Shown here in pieces: positions 1-12,541 of a stretch of DNA of 64,000 nt. Position 1 is the first letter of the stretch; every line of letters begins with the position of its first letter. The notes under the pieces were generated by a model. That model was not told the DNA's origin. It saw only the letters and a program-made list of their open reading frames with translations, and made no database searches. The DNA comes from Celoporthe dispersa (lineage: Eukaryota > Ascomycota > Sordariomycetes > Diaporthales > Cryphonectriaceae), in the NCBI GenBank assembly GCA_016584495.1, contig WAID01000011.1, positions 928,987 to 992,986 of the forward strand. Reading direction: 5' to 3'. Position numbers and translations under genes: made by a program.

Positions 1-1621
1 CAAGAACGAACAGTCTTTATTTTATCTTTTTCGAGGCCAGGCGCTGGACGCGAGAAGACCAGAGAGGTTGTGATCTACGGCATATTCCTGCTCCTGCTGC
101 AGCTGCATGCATACGCACGCTGACCCCAACCACGGGGTACCGGCTTTGAGAGATCCGAGGGCCTGACGCCTCGTTATCACCTGGCCGCCGCAAGCTCTAC
201 CGTCTTGAAAGAGCCACCGAGGTGATCGACAGCAACGTGATCAGGAGGGGACGATGTCTCCAGCATGGGCCACCGTCGGGAGACGAGCCGCAGTGCTACG
301 TTGTGCGCGCTGAGACACACTCTTGGGCGCCACGACGAGGGTCTGTCTCTCTCTACCTGGACCTCCTACAGATATACTGCAGGTTATGCCATGTGCTATG
401 TAATGAGGGGGGTACACAAATACACTTTTTCCCCCTTTCGTTCTCTCTCTCTTGCTCGATAGTCAATAAGATTTCCCAAGGCAACGAATTACTTGGCTGG
501 CTCACCGTCTCCTACCCCAACACTATTGCATATTATGTACTGCCTCCTGCATCTTCCCGGGTGGTCAGAAACTTCAGACCGCAGCTGGCTGGTTCTTCAC
601 GATGATCACTTTTTGCTTCTGAAGAGAGCTGTCGAGTGGTGGCCTCCCCTCGTGTGCTTCTTTCTCCTTGGCCCGCAGCTGTACATTATTCCATAATTTT
701 AGATACGCACTCAGGTACTGTGCAAGAAAAACGGCGGTCATGGTGGGGGGGCGAATTAGTGTCCGTTCAGGGAGTCCCCCTTGAGTTATCGCCTGTGGGT
801 CGTGGCGCAAGGCCTAATAGCCCCACTGTGCTTATCCACCCGTACGCCCCCGAAGAGTGTGTGCTTTGGGCGGCTGGGCGGACCAGTCAGTGCGGGCGTT
901 TTTCGAACCTTTTTTCTTTCTTTTTTTCTCCTCTCTCTTCTTTTTTGTCTTGGCGCCGATTCCTTTCTCTTATACATAGTAGAGGCTTGAACCTTTTTTT
1001 TTCTCTCCCCAAATTCTATCCTATCTCGGTTGGTGCCGTCATCAAGTCCTTGTCGTCTTGTCCACATCTCTTCAAAGGGGGGCGAAGAGAGAGACACACA
1101 CAGCTTGTTTACAGCTACAACCCATTCGCCTCTTCTCGGCCTGCCCCTTTGACGATTCTTCTCTTGCTGCTGTAAGCAAGGTGGAAGTGGGCTCTCAATG
1201 ACGTCCTGAGTAGCATATTCCCGAGTCAGCCACCTGGTGAGAAAGAAGGAAGAAAAAAAAAGGGAAACCCACCGGAACGCCTAGATCATTTGCGCTCGGC
1301 TCTTCCGGTCGGAGTGGACTGCGTTTCCATCTCGGATTTGATCCCTCCTCACACAAAGCCTCACCACTCCCATTTCCACCTTTAATGTATCGACAGGCTT
1401 CTGGATCTGGGCCACGATCGATTGACTGGGGAGTCAGAAGCCCATCGCGAGGCTCACCGTCCCACTCCACCACAGTCTCGCCCGGCCTACTTGGTTGAAG
1501 AAGGAGGAGGAGGAGGAGGAGGAGAAGAAGGAGGTGGAAGTGGCCCGGACTGGAACCACAACAACAATAACCTCCCCTTCTTGAGATCTCATAGGCGGCC
1601 CAGCCGTCTGCGTCGCCGACC
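1..1621. other. Intergenic / 5' region of the NHA1 gene
   Basis: I see no convincing coding region. Open frames here lack recognisable motifs and are rich in runs of S, L, R and P. The stretch 900-1010 is strongly pyrimidine-rich (long T/C runs), and 1500-1545 is a GGA-rich purine tract just before the antiporter start; both are common upstream of genes in filamentous ascomycetes. The first bases could be the 3' flank of a gene to the left of the window, but nothing shows it. Confidence 0.6.
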
Positions 1622-4600
1622 ATGGCTTGGGACCACCTTTCCATCACCAAGCCGCACCTGGTCTACATCATCCTCGGCGGCTTCACCTCCCTGTTCATGC
1701 TCTGCTCCTCCGTCATCAAGGAGCGTGCATACATTGGCGAGGCTACTGTGGCCACCCTGTGCGGCGTCATCTTCGGGCCGCATGCCGCCAACCTGATCAA
1801 TCCCATGTCGTGGGGCAATGCCGACATCACCACCATCGAGTTCTCCCGCCTGGTCCTGGTCGTGCAGTGTTTCGCCGTGGGCGTCGAGCTGCCCAAGTTC
1901 TACATGGAGAAGCACTGGAAGTCTGTCGTCTTCCTGCTGGTCCCCGTCATGACCTTCGGCTGGCTCATCACCAGCCTCGTCGTCTGGTGGATGGTCCCGC
2001 CCCTGAGCTGGCTGCAGAGCCTGGTGGTCGCCGCCTGCGTCACCGCCACCGACCCTGTCCTGGCGTCCTCCGTCGTCGGCAAGGGCAAGTTCGCCAAGCG
2101 TGTGCCCAAGCACCTGAGGGATCTCCTGTCCGCCGAGTCGGGGTGTAACGACGGCATGGCCTTCCCCTTCATCTACCTCTCGCTGTACCTGATCCAGGAC
2201 AAGCTGTCCGCCAAGGAGGTCACGTACCACTGGATCTGCTTCACGGTCCTCTACGAGTGCATCTTTGGCGCGTTCTACGGCTTCATGATCGGCTACCTTG
2301 CCAGACACGGGATCAAGTTTGCCGAGAAGCACGACCTCATCGACCGCGAGAGCTTTCTCGTCTTCTACTTTGTGCTGGCCCTCTGGTGTGCGGGGTCGGG
2401 GAGTATCCTCGGCGTCGACGACCTCCTCGTGGGTTTCGCGTGCGGCGTGGGTTTCTCCAACGACGGCTGGTTCACCAACAAGACCGAGGAGTCCCACGTC
2501 TCCAACGTGATCGACCTGCTGCTCAACCTCGCATACTTTGTCTACTTTGGCACCATCATCCCCTGGGAGGAGTATAACAACTCGGACCTCGGGCTCACGG
2601 CCTGGAAGCTTGTGATCATCGCCCTCTTTGTCATCTTCTTCCGCCGCATCCCCATCATGATGGCCCTGAAGCCGCTCATACCCGACATCAAGACCTGGCG
2701 CGAGGCCCTGTTTGCCGGCCACTTCGGCCCCATCGGTGTCGGCGCCATCTTTGTGGCCATGCTCGCCCGGGGAGAGCTGGAGCACAACGATCCTGTGCCC
2801 GAGGGCACGGTGCCCACGGACCCGAGCCAGCCCAACTACGTCCTGTACACGCTGGTGTGGCCCATCGTCACCTTCCTGGTCATCTCGTCCATCATCGTCC
2901 ACGGCTCATCGGTGGCGGTGTTCACACTTGGCAAGCGGATCAACACCCTGACCATCACCATGTCCTACACGACCGCGCCCGAGGACGGGCCCACCTGGAT
3001 GAACCGGCTCCCGAGGATCTCGTCGCAGTCTAGATCACAGGCCAAGACCATGTCAGACACGGATGGTGATGATCTCAAGATGCCCGAGTACCCCCGGGCA
3101 CTCTCCCGCCCGTCGGCTATCCCGGTAACTTCCTGAGGCGCGTGAGGGAGGAGGACCAGCCCAGCAAGCAGGGCAGCCGCGCGTCATCCATTGTCAGCCG
3201 CAGGCGGAGGAAGAAGTGGGACGAGGGGCTCGGCCCCGGCGGTCCAGTCAGCCAGTCCGCCATCTTCCCACAGCGGCGAAGCCAGAGCGAGCTGACCTCG
3301 ACGACGCTGCGCGGCAGCCAGTCGCCGACTGATGACAAGCAGGCGTTCCCCGAGCCCAGCAGAACCTCGGCCCTGGAGGACCCCGAGAAGCGCGCGGCGC
3401 GGCGGGAGGGCCAGACCGCCGAGGAGAGGGCTCGAGAGGATGCACAAGAGGCGTTCGCGCAGGAGATAGATGAGCGGCTGCGGGAATCGCCCGACCAGCG
3501 ACACGCAGAGGCATCTCCAGCGATCGAGGTATACGACGAGGGCGACCACATCATCGTCGAGAACGAAGACGGCGACGTGGTGGCGGTCGAGGCCTCGGAC
3601 GAGCACCGCCAGCAGCACCACCTCGAGGACCTAAAGCACAAGCTCAAGAGGGAGGGAGGCGCGTCGCAGTGGACCTACGACGGGCTGAAGAAGCGGCTGG
3701 GCCACTGGCGCGACGAGGAGGTGCAGAAGCGCAAGGAGAAACAGCTGTCGGACCGCAGACACGAGCCTGCGCGCGCCTACCAGTTCGGCAGCACCATCAT
3801 CGTCGAGGACGAGGACGGCGAGGTCGTCAAGAAATACGAGCTGCCGCCGCAGCAGAAGCCCGAGGGCCAACCGAGCCAGCTGAGCCAGGGGCTGAAGTAC
3901 ATGGGTATGGGCGGACTGGTGAAGCCCAAGCCAGGCGAGCCGTCGGGCGGAGCGGCAGCAGGCGGGGACGAGGCGAGACCCAAGGTGCTGAACACGGGTG
4001 CCAGGAGACCTACCTGGGTGGAGGCCCTGAGCGGGCGCGCTGCGGGTGAAGGCGCCGCGCAGAAGCCGGAGAAGAAGAAGAACCTGGTCGAGGCCCAGCA
4101 GCAGGACGACGATCGACACATCCGCTTCACCATCGGTGGTGTTGGCCAGCGCATGACCAAGGAGGACTTCATCAAGGAGATGCAGAAGCTCGACTCGCGC
4201 ACGCGGAGGGAGATCGTGGACCAGTCCAACGCGCCCGAGAGGGTCAAGACGCTCGCCAAGGAGGACCCGCCGACCGCAGCGACCGGCGAACAGGCTGCCG
4301 CGCAGAAGTCCGTCCGCGGAAAGACCATCTCCGCACCGCGACCCGCCAGCGACGCATCTGCCAGCCGCCTCGAGGCGCCCGGCTCCAGCTCGTCCTCCCT
4401 CGGCAAGAGCCCCATGCCGCTGCTCCGGCGCCAGTCTCCCTCGAACAGCTCAGTCGCCTCGTCCTCGGTCACGCAGCGCCGGCGGTCCGACAGCGATGAC
4501 GAGGAGGCGGAGGGGCCCGGCCCCGACGCGGACGCCCCGAGCAGCAATGTCCCCGAGACGGCGGTCGAGCGGCGTAGGCGGTTGGCCGTGCTCGAGGGCC

Positions 4601-4782
4601 TCGAGGGACGGGCCGGCGGAGCTGGAGAAGACACCGAGACGCCCGCGGAGAGGAGGCGCAGGGAAGCGGCCCTGGGTGCCGGAGGGGTCGAGGAGGATAG
4701 TGATGATGATGATACGGTGCGTGTGCCGCCGGCGCGGAGGGGAATACGGTTTGCCGATGCGCCGGACAGGGGACGGAGATGA
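1622..4782 (+). CDS. NHA1: Plasma-membrane Na+(K+)/H+ antiporter, NHA1/Sod2 type (frame broken once)
   Basis: Exports Na+ or K+ in exchange for H+ across the plasma membrane (family knowledge). Residues 1-450 form a polytopic membrane domain with strong NHA1-family motifs: VELP near 88, TATDP at 141-145, ESGCND at 172-177 and the ion-binding pair VDD at 265-267 (D266, D267). A long hydrophilic cytosolic tail follows, as in fungal NHA1 proteins of about 1,000 residues. No intron is evident. The frame stops at 3136, but the tail continues in another frame to 4782 with no ATG at its start. A missing C in the C5 run at 3090-3094 explains this; adding one base gives 1,053 residues and a smooth join (GTLPPVGYPGNFLRR). 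The tail holds two copies of an IIVE-x-EDG-x-VV motif (3541-3581 and 3790-3828). Start ATG at 1622 lies in the context gaccATGG. Na+ versus K+ preference cannot be read from sequence. Confidence 0.93.
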
Positions 4783-6483
4783 GAGAATGCTTCTTACGGT
4801 GTTAAGGGCTATACGCTGTGTGTGTTGTAGTGTGTTGTGCCTTTTTTGTTTTTGGATACAGGGACGATTGTCGGCTCGGAGGGTTCATGATATGCATAGG
4901 AAGAGACTGAGAGACAGGAAGAGAGATTCCTAGAGCTTGGAGTTGTCATACAAGGGAGGAGGACTACAGTTACGTTGATGCTTGTTGCATAGCCTGGTGG
5001 CTTCATGATACTCTATTTTTTTCTTCTCTTTTTTTCTTTTTTGATAGATGGCCATTTTTAATACTTACTGTGTATCATTATAAGTTTGGTGGTGTTGCAA
5101 GTGTGAAGGTATATTTTGGAATTTTCCATATTGACTGGCGCACTGTTGAATACGGGCCTCTCCTTATTTCACGGTAAAGGAGGTATTATCGTGCAAGCCT
5201 TTTGGCTAGAGACTGCTGATTGCGAGAGGTTCTGGTCTCTCCGTCGAAGCAAGATTCTAATTACCTGCCGATGATTTCCGTTCAGATGCTGCTCATATAG
5301 TAAGATACCTTTTAACAAGCATGAATCGAGCTGTTATTGATCATCACCACTCTAGGGCCTCTTTCTCTCTGCAGAGTATACTTGGAGAAGCGAAATGTTG
5401 GACATCTGATTGCCTAGAAATCTAGAACTGTTAGTAACAGTCATAAATAAAATCTATCTTGGCTTGCGCCTGGAGCAGGACGCCATCTTGCAACGTGTCA
5501 TTGACTACCGAGGAGAATAATCATCATCAGCTCGTCATCACAGCAGTTTCTGTTGAGAGTAGGCTGATCCATAGGAACAGCACCGGCATACGCCCCCGCC
5601 ATGGAAACAGACAGAGAATACAATGAATCTAGATGGCATTTGACGTGTTGATCAACGAACCGTGTGTACCTGTATGTATTTTTGAGAACTAATTACTTAA
5701 TTACCACTCAGCTCCGCATGACACCTACAAATAGAATTTGCGTTCCATTCACATGATAAATACAGATGAGCGATTAAAGGTGCCGTCAGTTCAAATGCCG
5801 CACCGTGCTTTCGTTGTGCCGTGAAAGCTACTAGAAACATCTAGACTCTGTGCGCATCCAGGCCTTTGGCACCGAGGTGCGGGTGAGATGCGCCGTCGTG
5901 TTGTCTACTCCCCTAGCAGCCGTCCTCAACAAGATGATAGCTGAGCCGCGCACTTTTGGTGCGTGCTAGATAAAGCGCATTTTTCATGTGATTGCCATGT
6001 GGCTTTGAGCCCACGTCTTGCCGGCGCCGGGCTATATTTGGATCAGGCACGTCCGTCCCTCGTCCGGCGTCCACTGTCTCGGGGCCGGGATGTGCCTAGA
6101 CCGCGACAACGCCGTGCGAATCTTCCAGCACCGGTTGATCTTTACTAATAGAGTGGCATTCTGTGTTGAGAATATGAGATCTGCTAGCGGGGGTCCTGGT
6201 GACGATGTGTCTTGGTGCTTTCATAGGAACATGTGGATGACGACTTCACATGCAGCAGATTCACATGCAAATAGAGCGACGACTTCTTGTTGACCTGGGC
6301 TCTCTCATCAGTATAAATATGAAGGGTCCCTCCCTCCCAGAGTCAACATTACAGAATTTCAGAACATGCTTCTACTCTATCCAGTTTCGGGCCAAGACCA
6401 GACCGGCCGATGCCATTACAACCTCCAACGAGCAAGAACACTTTCGGGCTCTTCTGTTGTTGCTCTCATCTAAGCCGACCAGC
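4783..6483. other. Intergenic region between NHA1 and the cysteine-rich secreted protein gene
   Basis: AT-richer than the flanking genes, with no supported coding sequence. The right end carries the promoter of the next gene, including a TATA-like element at 6312-6319. An AATAAA-like sequence near 5445 is far from the NHA1 stop and its role is unclear. Confidence 0.6.
6312..6319 (+). promoter_or_regulatory. TATA-like box (TATAAATA)
   Basis: TATAAATA lies 165 bases upstream of the ATG at 6484. It supports choosing that ATG over an in-frame upstream ATG at 6250, which would put the TATA element inside the coding sequence. A clear TATA box suits an inducible secreted-protein gene (inference). 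Confidence 0.5.
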
Positions 6484-7325
6484 ATGACGCGGACATCAGT
6501 TCCCGCCACTGCCGGCCTCTTTCTCTTCCTCCTGGCGACCATCACAGGCGGTGCTGCGGTCTCCGCCTCCGACCTATATGCTGGCGGCGGTGCCTATTCC
6601 TTCCACATCTCGGTGGAGAACAGACACCATTCGAGCATCCACCTCCGGATCCTGGACAACCATGGCAGTCCTGCAGCTGAATCTGGAGCAGAGGCGGACG
6701 GGTTCCTCGGGCCCGGCCGCCTCACATCGTTCAACGTGCCGCCAGGCTGGGGCGGAAAACGTTCAGGTCAACGAGGCCAGGTTTCCGGCCTGGAGTGGCA
6801 ACGAGGGCCTGATCGAGGCCACCTTTAGTATAGCGGACGGGCCATGTTTCGACGTCAGCTACATGTGAGTTGTCTACCATACGCTTTGAGCTTACTCCCT
6901 TTTCATGACTTTATACACCTACTGACAATGCCGGACCAGCACGGGCTACACCCTCCCGATAGTCTGTGGCTGCGTGGAGGACGGAATGGCTGTCGGCTGC
7001 AACGTCGACCTGCGAGCATCGAACGGCGGAAGATGCCCCGAGGATCAGGATGACGGAAACGGAGCCTGTATCAACGAGGCGAGGTAAGCAGAGACGCCCG
7101 AGATCCTGTCGCCTCGTGCCCAGACACCAGTGCTGACCTGACGGTGCGGGCAGAGGTGACATGGACGTGATCACGGCGCCGCCTTTCTTCGAGCCGTGTG
7201 ATGGTGCGGCGTATGTGATCGAGTCAGGCCATAGAACGCAAAATGGAGGCTCGTGCCGGCAGGCTTCGACGATATCATGCTGCATCGGCTCCGACTGCGA
7301 CCCGTCTAACAAGCAAGAAGAATAA
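6484..7325 (+). CDS. Small secreted cysteine-rich protein, thaumatin-like (frame broken once)
   Basis: Three exons: 6484-6864, 6940-7083 and 7154-7325, with GTGAGT/CCAG and GTAAGC/GCAG introns. The protein starts with a hydrophobic signal peptide (residues 1 to about 28). The mature part has about 11 cysteines, with blocks such as GYTLPIVCGC, GCNVDL, FFEPCDGAAY and ISCCIGSDC. This spacing resembles a family of small fungal secreted proteins related to thaumatin-like folds; I am moderately sure of the family and not of any function. Exon 1 changes frame at the A4 run near 6760-6763. Removing one A gives GGNVQVNEARF and makes the exons sum to 231 residues. Such proteins may act in cell-wall biology, antimicrobial activity or host contact (inference). 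The gene stands alone between two long intergenic regions. Confidence 0.72.
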
Positions 7326-8239
7326 CTTGTTCGCTTGTCACGTGATCCGACCATACCCTACATACAAGCAACAACTATCACCTGGGATCTTCTTCGTAAC
7401 GGAGCGGGGGAGACCAAGGACAGAGCCGATGCTCATATCGCCGACGGTGCTTGGGACACCGCTTCCGGCCGGTCGCTGCACCAGTGCGGATGATAAGAGG
7501 TCCACGGCCACTCTCGAGATGGCATCTGGCTTTGTTGGGGCCTGGACAGGTCAACCTCAATGTCAAGGAGGATGAGAAGGATGTCTCGGACCTTTGAGGG
7601 GGGGGTTGGGGGGTCCCTGGCTGACTGTACCCCGGGATGATGCCACAGAATATTATTGCACATGTCTGGCGTGATCGACAGCGGAAGACAGGGCTCATTG
7701 TTTCCCAGCGGACATGGGCAAGGCGTGTAATGCAAGCACGAATATGTTATTGATACCTTCGCACCACCTGACGACTGAGGTTCCTGTCTTCTGGGCACTG
7801 CAGCACCTGCTCCAGGTGACTTATGATGTATCCGAGTTCCCTCAGCTCCATATTCAAGAGACCGTTCTTGAAGCAACAGCCGCACTGAAGAGCACATAGA
7901 TCAGCGAGAGAGGCCTGCGAGACTGGAGAGGGCACCGGGAAGGGGGAGCTGGACAGCCCAGGTGCAGCCTGTCCAGTCGTCGTCACCTCGCGCAAGGCAC
8001 ATGAGCAGGGCGGGGTGGAGAAGACCATGAGGATCGTCTGGGGAATGAAACGGCGTCTCTCATCCCTCGGTGGGCTGTCGAGCTTGGATGGTGGAGAGAA
8101 AAAGAGAAGGAGGAGCCCTCTCTGCTCGGGGACGCCACTGTTCGGGCCGAGCCACACGTGTTCTGGGCTCGGCGGACCATGGCTGCACCTGTGACAAGCA
8201 GAGCCGAGCCCCTGGAGCGCAAGGGACAAGGTCCAAGCC

Positions 8240-8265
8240 GGCCAGCCAGCCAGCCAGCCAGCCAG
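8240..8265. repeat. CCAG tetranucleotide repeat
   Basis: About six tandem CCAG units in non-coding DNA. Confidence 0.8.
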
Positions 8266-9095
8266 TAAGTCATGCCCAAATCGCAGCTTGTTTCCCACCT
8301 ACCCGGGGCCATTCCCTCTACCGAGCATCCGAGCCCAGCTGTGGGGGATCAAATCCATCGCAGCCTTGTCGGCACAGCGAGACACCTCAGCGCTCAAGCC
8401 CAGGGTGGTTGGGGGGGGGGGCGGGGGTGGAGTGTGTGTGTGTCGATCGGACATGAACAGCTGAATGATGGCTTGCTCCATGGGCTGCAGGAAGAGGTCT
8501 GGTTGTGGGTGGTAGTTAATTTCTTTTTTCCTTTTTCTTGTCTTGTCATAATCTGCACCGGACCAATCAGACCCAGCCTCTCTCTGTGAACAAATTGTTG
8601 CCTGACAGCTGGCGGCCTGAGGCGTTTAGGGTGGACGAGGAAACACACACAGACGCATGCAGGCAGGAGCCTGAGGAGTAATTACCGTAGAGCACCCGAG
8701 AAGTACAGTAGTGCTGGTGATTTTGTCATTTTCGTGAAAAAGCGTTAGCGGCTGACATGGCGTGTCTCACAGGCTGCCGCTAAAACCCGAGAAAAGTAGA
8801 CGAGATGACGACCACAGTACCTCTGTGCCCTGCTCTGTATGCGGGAGGGACGAGGTGTGCAACAGAAGAGACTTGTGTGTTTGCATGTGGCGGTAATCTG
8901 TCATGTTTCACGGCAATGTTACCATCTCGTCCCCCCATTTATCCACCACACATGCATGCGCGCGTACTGTGGTACCCGTACATAGCATGTATATGCAGTG
9001 TGCCATGATTGGGTGTACATTCTACAAGTATGGTATACATATACTATGGTACACACAGTAATCTTGGGGTCGGTGGGGAGTGAGCGAGTGTGTGT

Positions 9096-9096
<1 letters not shown>

Positions 9097-9129
<33 letters not shown>
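9097..9129. repeat. (GA)n microsatellite
   Basis: A near-perfect AG/GA run of about 30 bases in the intergenic region left of TUP1. Confidence 0.9.
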
Positions 9130-9133
<4 letters not shown>

Positions 9134-9363
9134 CCCGGGTGTGGGGGGCGGGCTGCGGGGCCGAGAGGTCCTGAACGCTGTACTATACATACGGCGCACA
9201 GACCGAGGGCTGCACCTGCCTTCCCGCAACGCTCTCACGCCACCCACAGAAGCCCATGCGGGCAAGGGCGTGAGGTTGAGAGGTTCTACCCTCACCCCCC
9301 CCTGCTTTTCTACTACCTACATATACACGAGACCATCTCGTATGCAGTAGTACGTATGTACAG

Positions 9364-9377
9364 CTATGGTACCATAG
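9364..9377. repeat. Perfect 14-bp palindrome CTATGGTACCATAG
   Basis: The sequence equals its own reverse complement. It sits in a cluster of shorter GTAC palindromes between 8.95 and 10.45 kb. Function is unknown; a dimeric protein could bind such a site (inference). Confidence 0.7.
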
Positions 9378-9639
9378 TATGTGTCTAGTAGGATCACTGT
9401 ACACACAGTACGGCTCCAAAAAAGACGGTACATCTGTGAGGCCTTGCCTGGCTGGCTGATCGGCTTGTGGGGAGGCTGGGGAGGAGAGGAACGACCATCC
9501 AGTCCAGCCCCGGCCGCCTGCCTGCATGGTGTTTATTGATCATTCTTCTTCTCATGCGGACCAGACCAGGTGGGCGCCTCACACCTGACCTGCACCCATC
9601 GCCCTCCCGCCCGCCCTGTCCGCCGTCTCTTGCTGCCTT

Positions 9640-9662
9640 TCTCTCTCTCTCTCTCTCTCTCT
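9640..9662. repeat. (CT)n microsatellite
   Basis: About eleven CT units in intergenic DNA. Confidence 0.9.
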
Positions 9663-11178
9663 ATTAACAGACGAGTCTGGCCCAACTTTTTCCTCTCTCG
9701 TTGCCTTATCATGTGATCCTGAGGGCGGCGAGGTCCACCGCAGCCCTCTTCCCACCTCGACCCGCTCCACCCAACTACTCAGGCCGGGCGGGCAGGGAGA
9801 GGACCGAATATTAACCTAAACTGCTGACTGGGTGACTGGTCACACTGGAGACCTGGGGCATCTCCCTTCTCCCCCAATATGTTTTGCTGTTCTTATCGAC
9901 CTGGTTGTAATTTCATCGCCTGTCTCGGACGTACAGCCGCTTTCGAGAGACAGAAACAGGTCTAGGCTGTCTGGAGTAGTGCGGCACGGACAGGCTCCAG
10001 ATTTCAACCGGCTCTCCTTGGAGATACTACCTTCATAGTACGTACACACTATAAGTATAGGCGGCGGCACAGGGGTATTGTCCCTTCGAGATGGCCCTGG
10101 TGATCATGAACAGCCTCCAAAAGCACAACATGCAACAGGATTTGGTCTGGGTTAGGCGGTGGCCAGGTTCGGTCCCTCTCCCGCATATTCGTGTACGTTG
10201 TGCTACGAAACTAGAGACTGTGGTCACCAGACCTACATACTACGCAGTACATAGATAGTACTACGTGTATGTACTATTGTATAATCTACCGGCCGGGCAC
10301 ATGGGGCCACGATAGGAATACTAGGTCATGTCGGCAGTGAAGGGTCAGCACGCTGGGTCGAGCTGAGGTACCCTGGCCCTCCGGTGGTGGGCACCTACCA
10401 TAGTGTACGGAGTACCTGCCACGGTACCACAGCGACCAGCTCGTACCCTTGTAGGATTAGCACACCCTTGGGGCAGGGGGGGCCAGGGCCACCCGCTCGT
10501 GTGCCCCACGGCTGCTCGCTAGCCCGGGTCAGGCCTGGTACAGAATTCTGGCGTCGACCAGGATTGTGTCCGGGCTGTGGATCCCCCTCTAGCCCCATCT
10601 TCAGAGGAGGAGGGAAAGGGGAGTTTGCCTGTCTTAGCTCAACCGTGCTCTGTGCTCTGCCCTTCTCGGCCGCTGCTTAGGCACCTCGCGCTTCTTTCTC
10701 TATTCCCTCTCCTCCTTTTTTTTTTTTTTCCTTCTCCTCTCCCTTCCCACGATCCCCCGCGCTCCCCAACACCACAACCTCAATCGTCTCACCAGCAGCC
10801 ATCCAGGCCTCCGCGTTCCCACCGCACACCGACTCGCGTCCTGTTCTGTCCCTCCGCGGACCTCTGCACCGCCGGCGCTGAAGCTTCCAAGCTCCAGGGC
10901 CGAGCAGCCTGATCGTGCTGATCGCGCCAGCCCAGACAGAATCTTTCCCCAGTCGCAAACAGCCACGGCTCCGACCCTCGCCCCTCAGGTCCAGCCCCAA
11001 CCACACCCGACCAGACCGCACGCTCAGCGACACGCGATCCGGGCCCTTGAAGACGTTTTTTTTCTCTTTCTTTTTCAATCCTCGATACATTTTAACTCCT
11101 GCCCAGCGTCGCTGCTGCACACGAGCACCAGGGACCCACCGGTAGTCAACAAACAACCCCATCGCGGCAACCGCAACA

Positions 11179-12500
11179 ATGTCTATGTACCCAGGTCATC
11201 GCGGCATGGGAGGTGCGCCTCCCGGGGTCAACGGAGCCGCCCGCCTGAACGAGCTGCTCGACCAGATCCGATCTGAGTTCGAGAGCCAGCTCCGCCAGTC
11301 CGAGAACTATGAGCACCAGAGTGAGCAGCAGCCACCATGCCTCGCGGCTCCCATCACGGGACCGCCTCGCCACGCGTTGTCGTCCTGAACAGTCCCTGAC
11401 AAGCCCAACAGTCCAGACGCAGGTCAACGAGATGCAGCTCGTGCGGGAGAAGGTCTACGCCATGGAGCAGACCCATATGGCCCTGAAGCAAAAGTAAGCC
11501 GCACCCGCCCCGGCTCTGTGTGCCGCACTGCAGACGTGTACTGACAGCTCGTGCCCCGACAGGTTCGAAGAAGAGGTAACCCACCTCCGCCGACAGCTCG
11601 AACAGGCCCGCGGCGGCGCTCCCCAGGGCGCCATGGTCGGCCCTCCTCAGCACGCTGGCCCTCCGCAGGCACCCCCCCTGCTATCGGCATGGGCACCAAT
11701 GCCTTCAGCGCCATCATGTCTGGCCAGGGCGGCCAGGGCGGTCCCATCCCGCCCCCTCCCCCACCACCACAGGACCAGCAGGCTCCCCCACACCAGATGC
11801 CACAGCCGCCCCCGGGACTCCAGGGCCCTCCGCCCCCTCCTCCCCCGCCGGCGCAGGCGCCTCCCTTCCAGCCGCAATATGCCCAGGGCCCCGCCCCTGG
11901 CGGTTTCCCCTTCCCAACCCCCACCGAGCACCGCTAGCCCCCGGGCCCGGTAAGCGCGGCGTCGGCCGGCCTCCTGCAGGCGGTCCTGCTACGCCCCAGA
12001 TCAACACTCCCATCCCCTACCCGGGCCCGGGAGGTCCAGGCCAGTCTCCTCAGGTCGGCACGCACCCGACTCCGGACCACGCCAGGATGGCCCAGCCGCA
12101 CCACCCTCCCACCAACGCCCTGGGAGACCTGGACGTCGAGCGGCTGTCGGCGCAGCACAAGAAGGCCAGGGATGACTGGTTTGTCATCTTCAACCCGTCC
12201 GTCCCCCGCATCCTCGACGTCGACCTGGTCCACACCCTGGCCCACGAGAGCGTCGTGTGCTGCGTCCGCTTCAGCATGGACGGCAAGTATGTGGCCACCG
12301 GCTGCAACAAGTCCGCCCAGATTTACGATATCATCTCTGGAGACAAGGTCTGCGTGTTGCAGGACGACAGCGCCGACACTGGAGGCGACTTGTACATCAG
12401 GAGCGTCTGCTTCAGCCCTGACGGCAAGTACCTCGCTACCGGGGCCGAGGACAAGCTGATCCGGGTGAGTACCAGGGGACGAGCTGTGTAGACGGAAGGT

Positions 12501-12541
<41 letters not shown>

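Larger units (their letters stand above)
7326..11178. other. Long gene-free stretch and TUP1 upstream region
   Basis: Nearly 3.9 kb with no coding sequence I can support; open frames are low-complexity. It holds simple repeats (8240-8265, 9097-9129, 9640-9662) and many GTAC-containing short palindromes between 8.9 and 10.5 kb. From about 10.68 kb the DNA becomes C/T-rich with a poly-T run near 10718-10731, fitting a long 5' leader for TUP1. Tup1/RCO-1 genes in fungi often have long leaders (general knowledge). Confidence 0.55.

Noticed and set aside
3137..4782. Separate gene downstream of NHA1
   Set aside because: The second frame has no ATG at its start (GTG), and its first residues continue the NHA1 tail after one added base.
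6551..6868. Independent small gene overlapping the secreted protein
   Set aside because: It encodes the second half of exon 1 after the A-run frame change, not a separate protein.
7714..8298. Genes suggested by open frames on both strands
   Set aside because: The frames overlap on opposite strands, lack known motifs and contain low-complexity runs; neither is supported.
11960..11999. Tiny intron (GTAAGC...CTGCAG) in TUP1
   Set aside because: It would be about 30 bases, too short, and it would remove the conserved GKRGVGRPPAGGP linker; a frame error explains the stop better.
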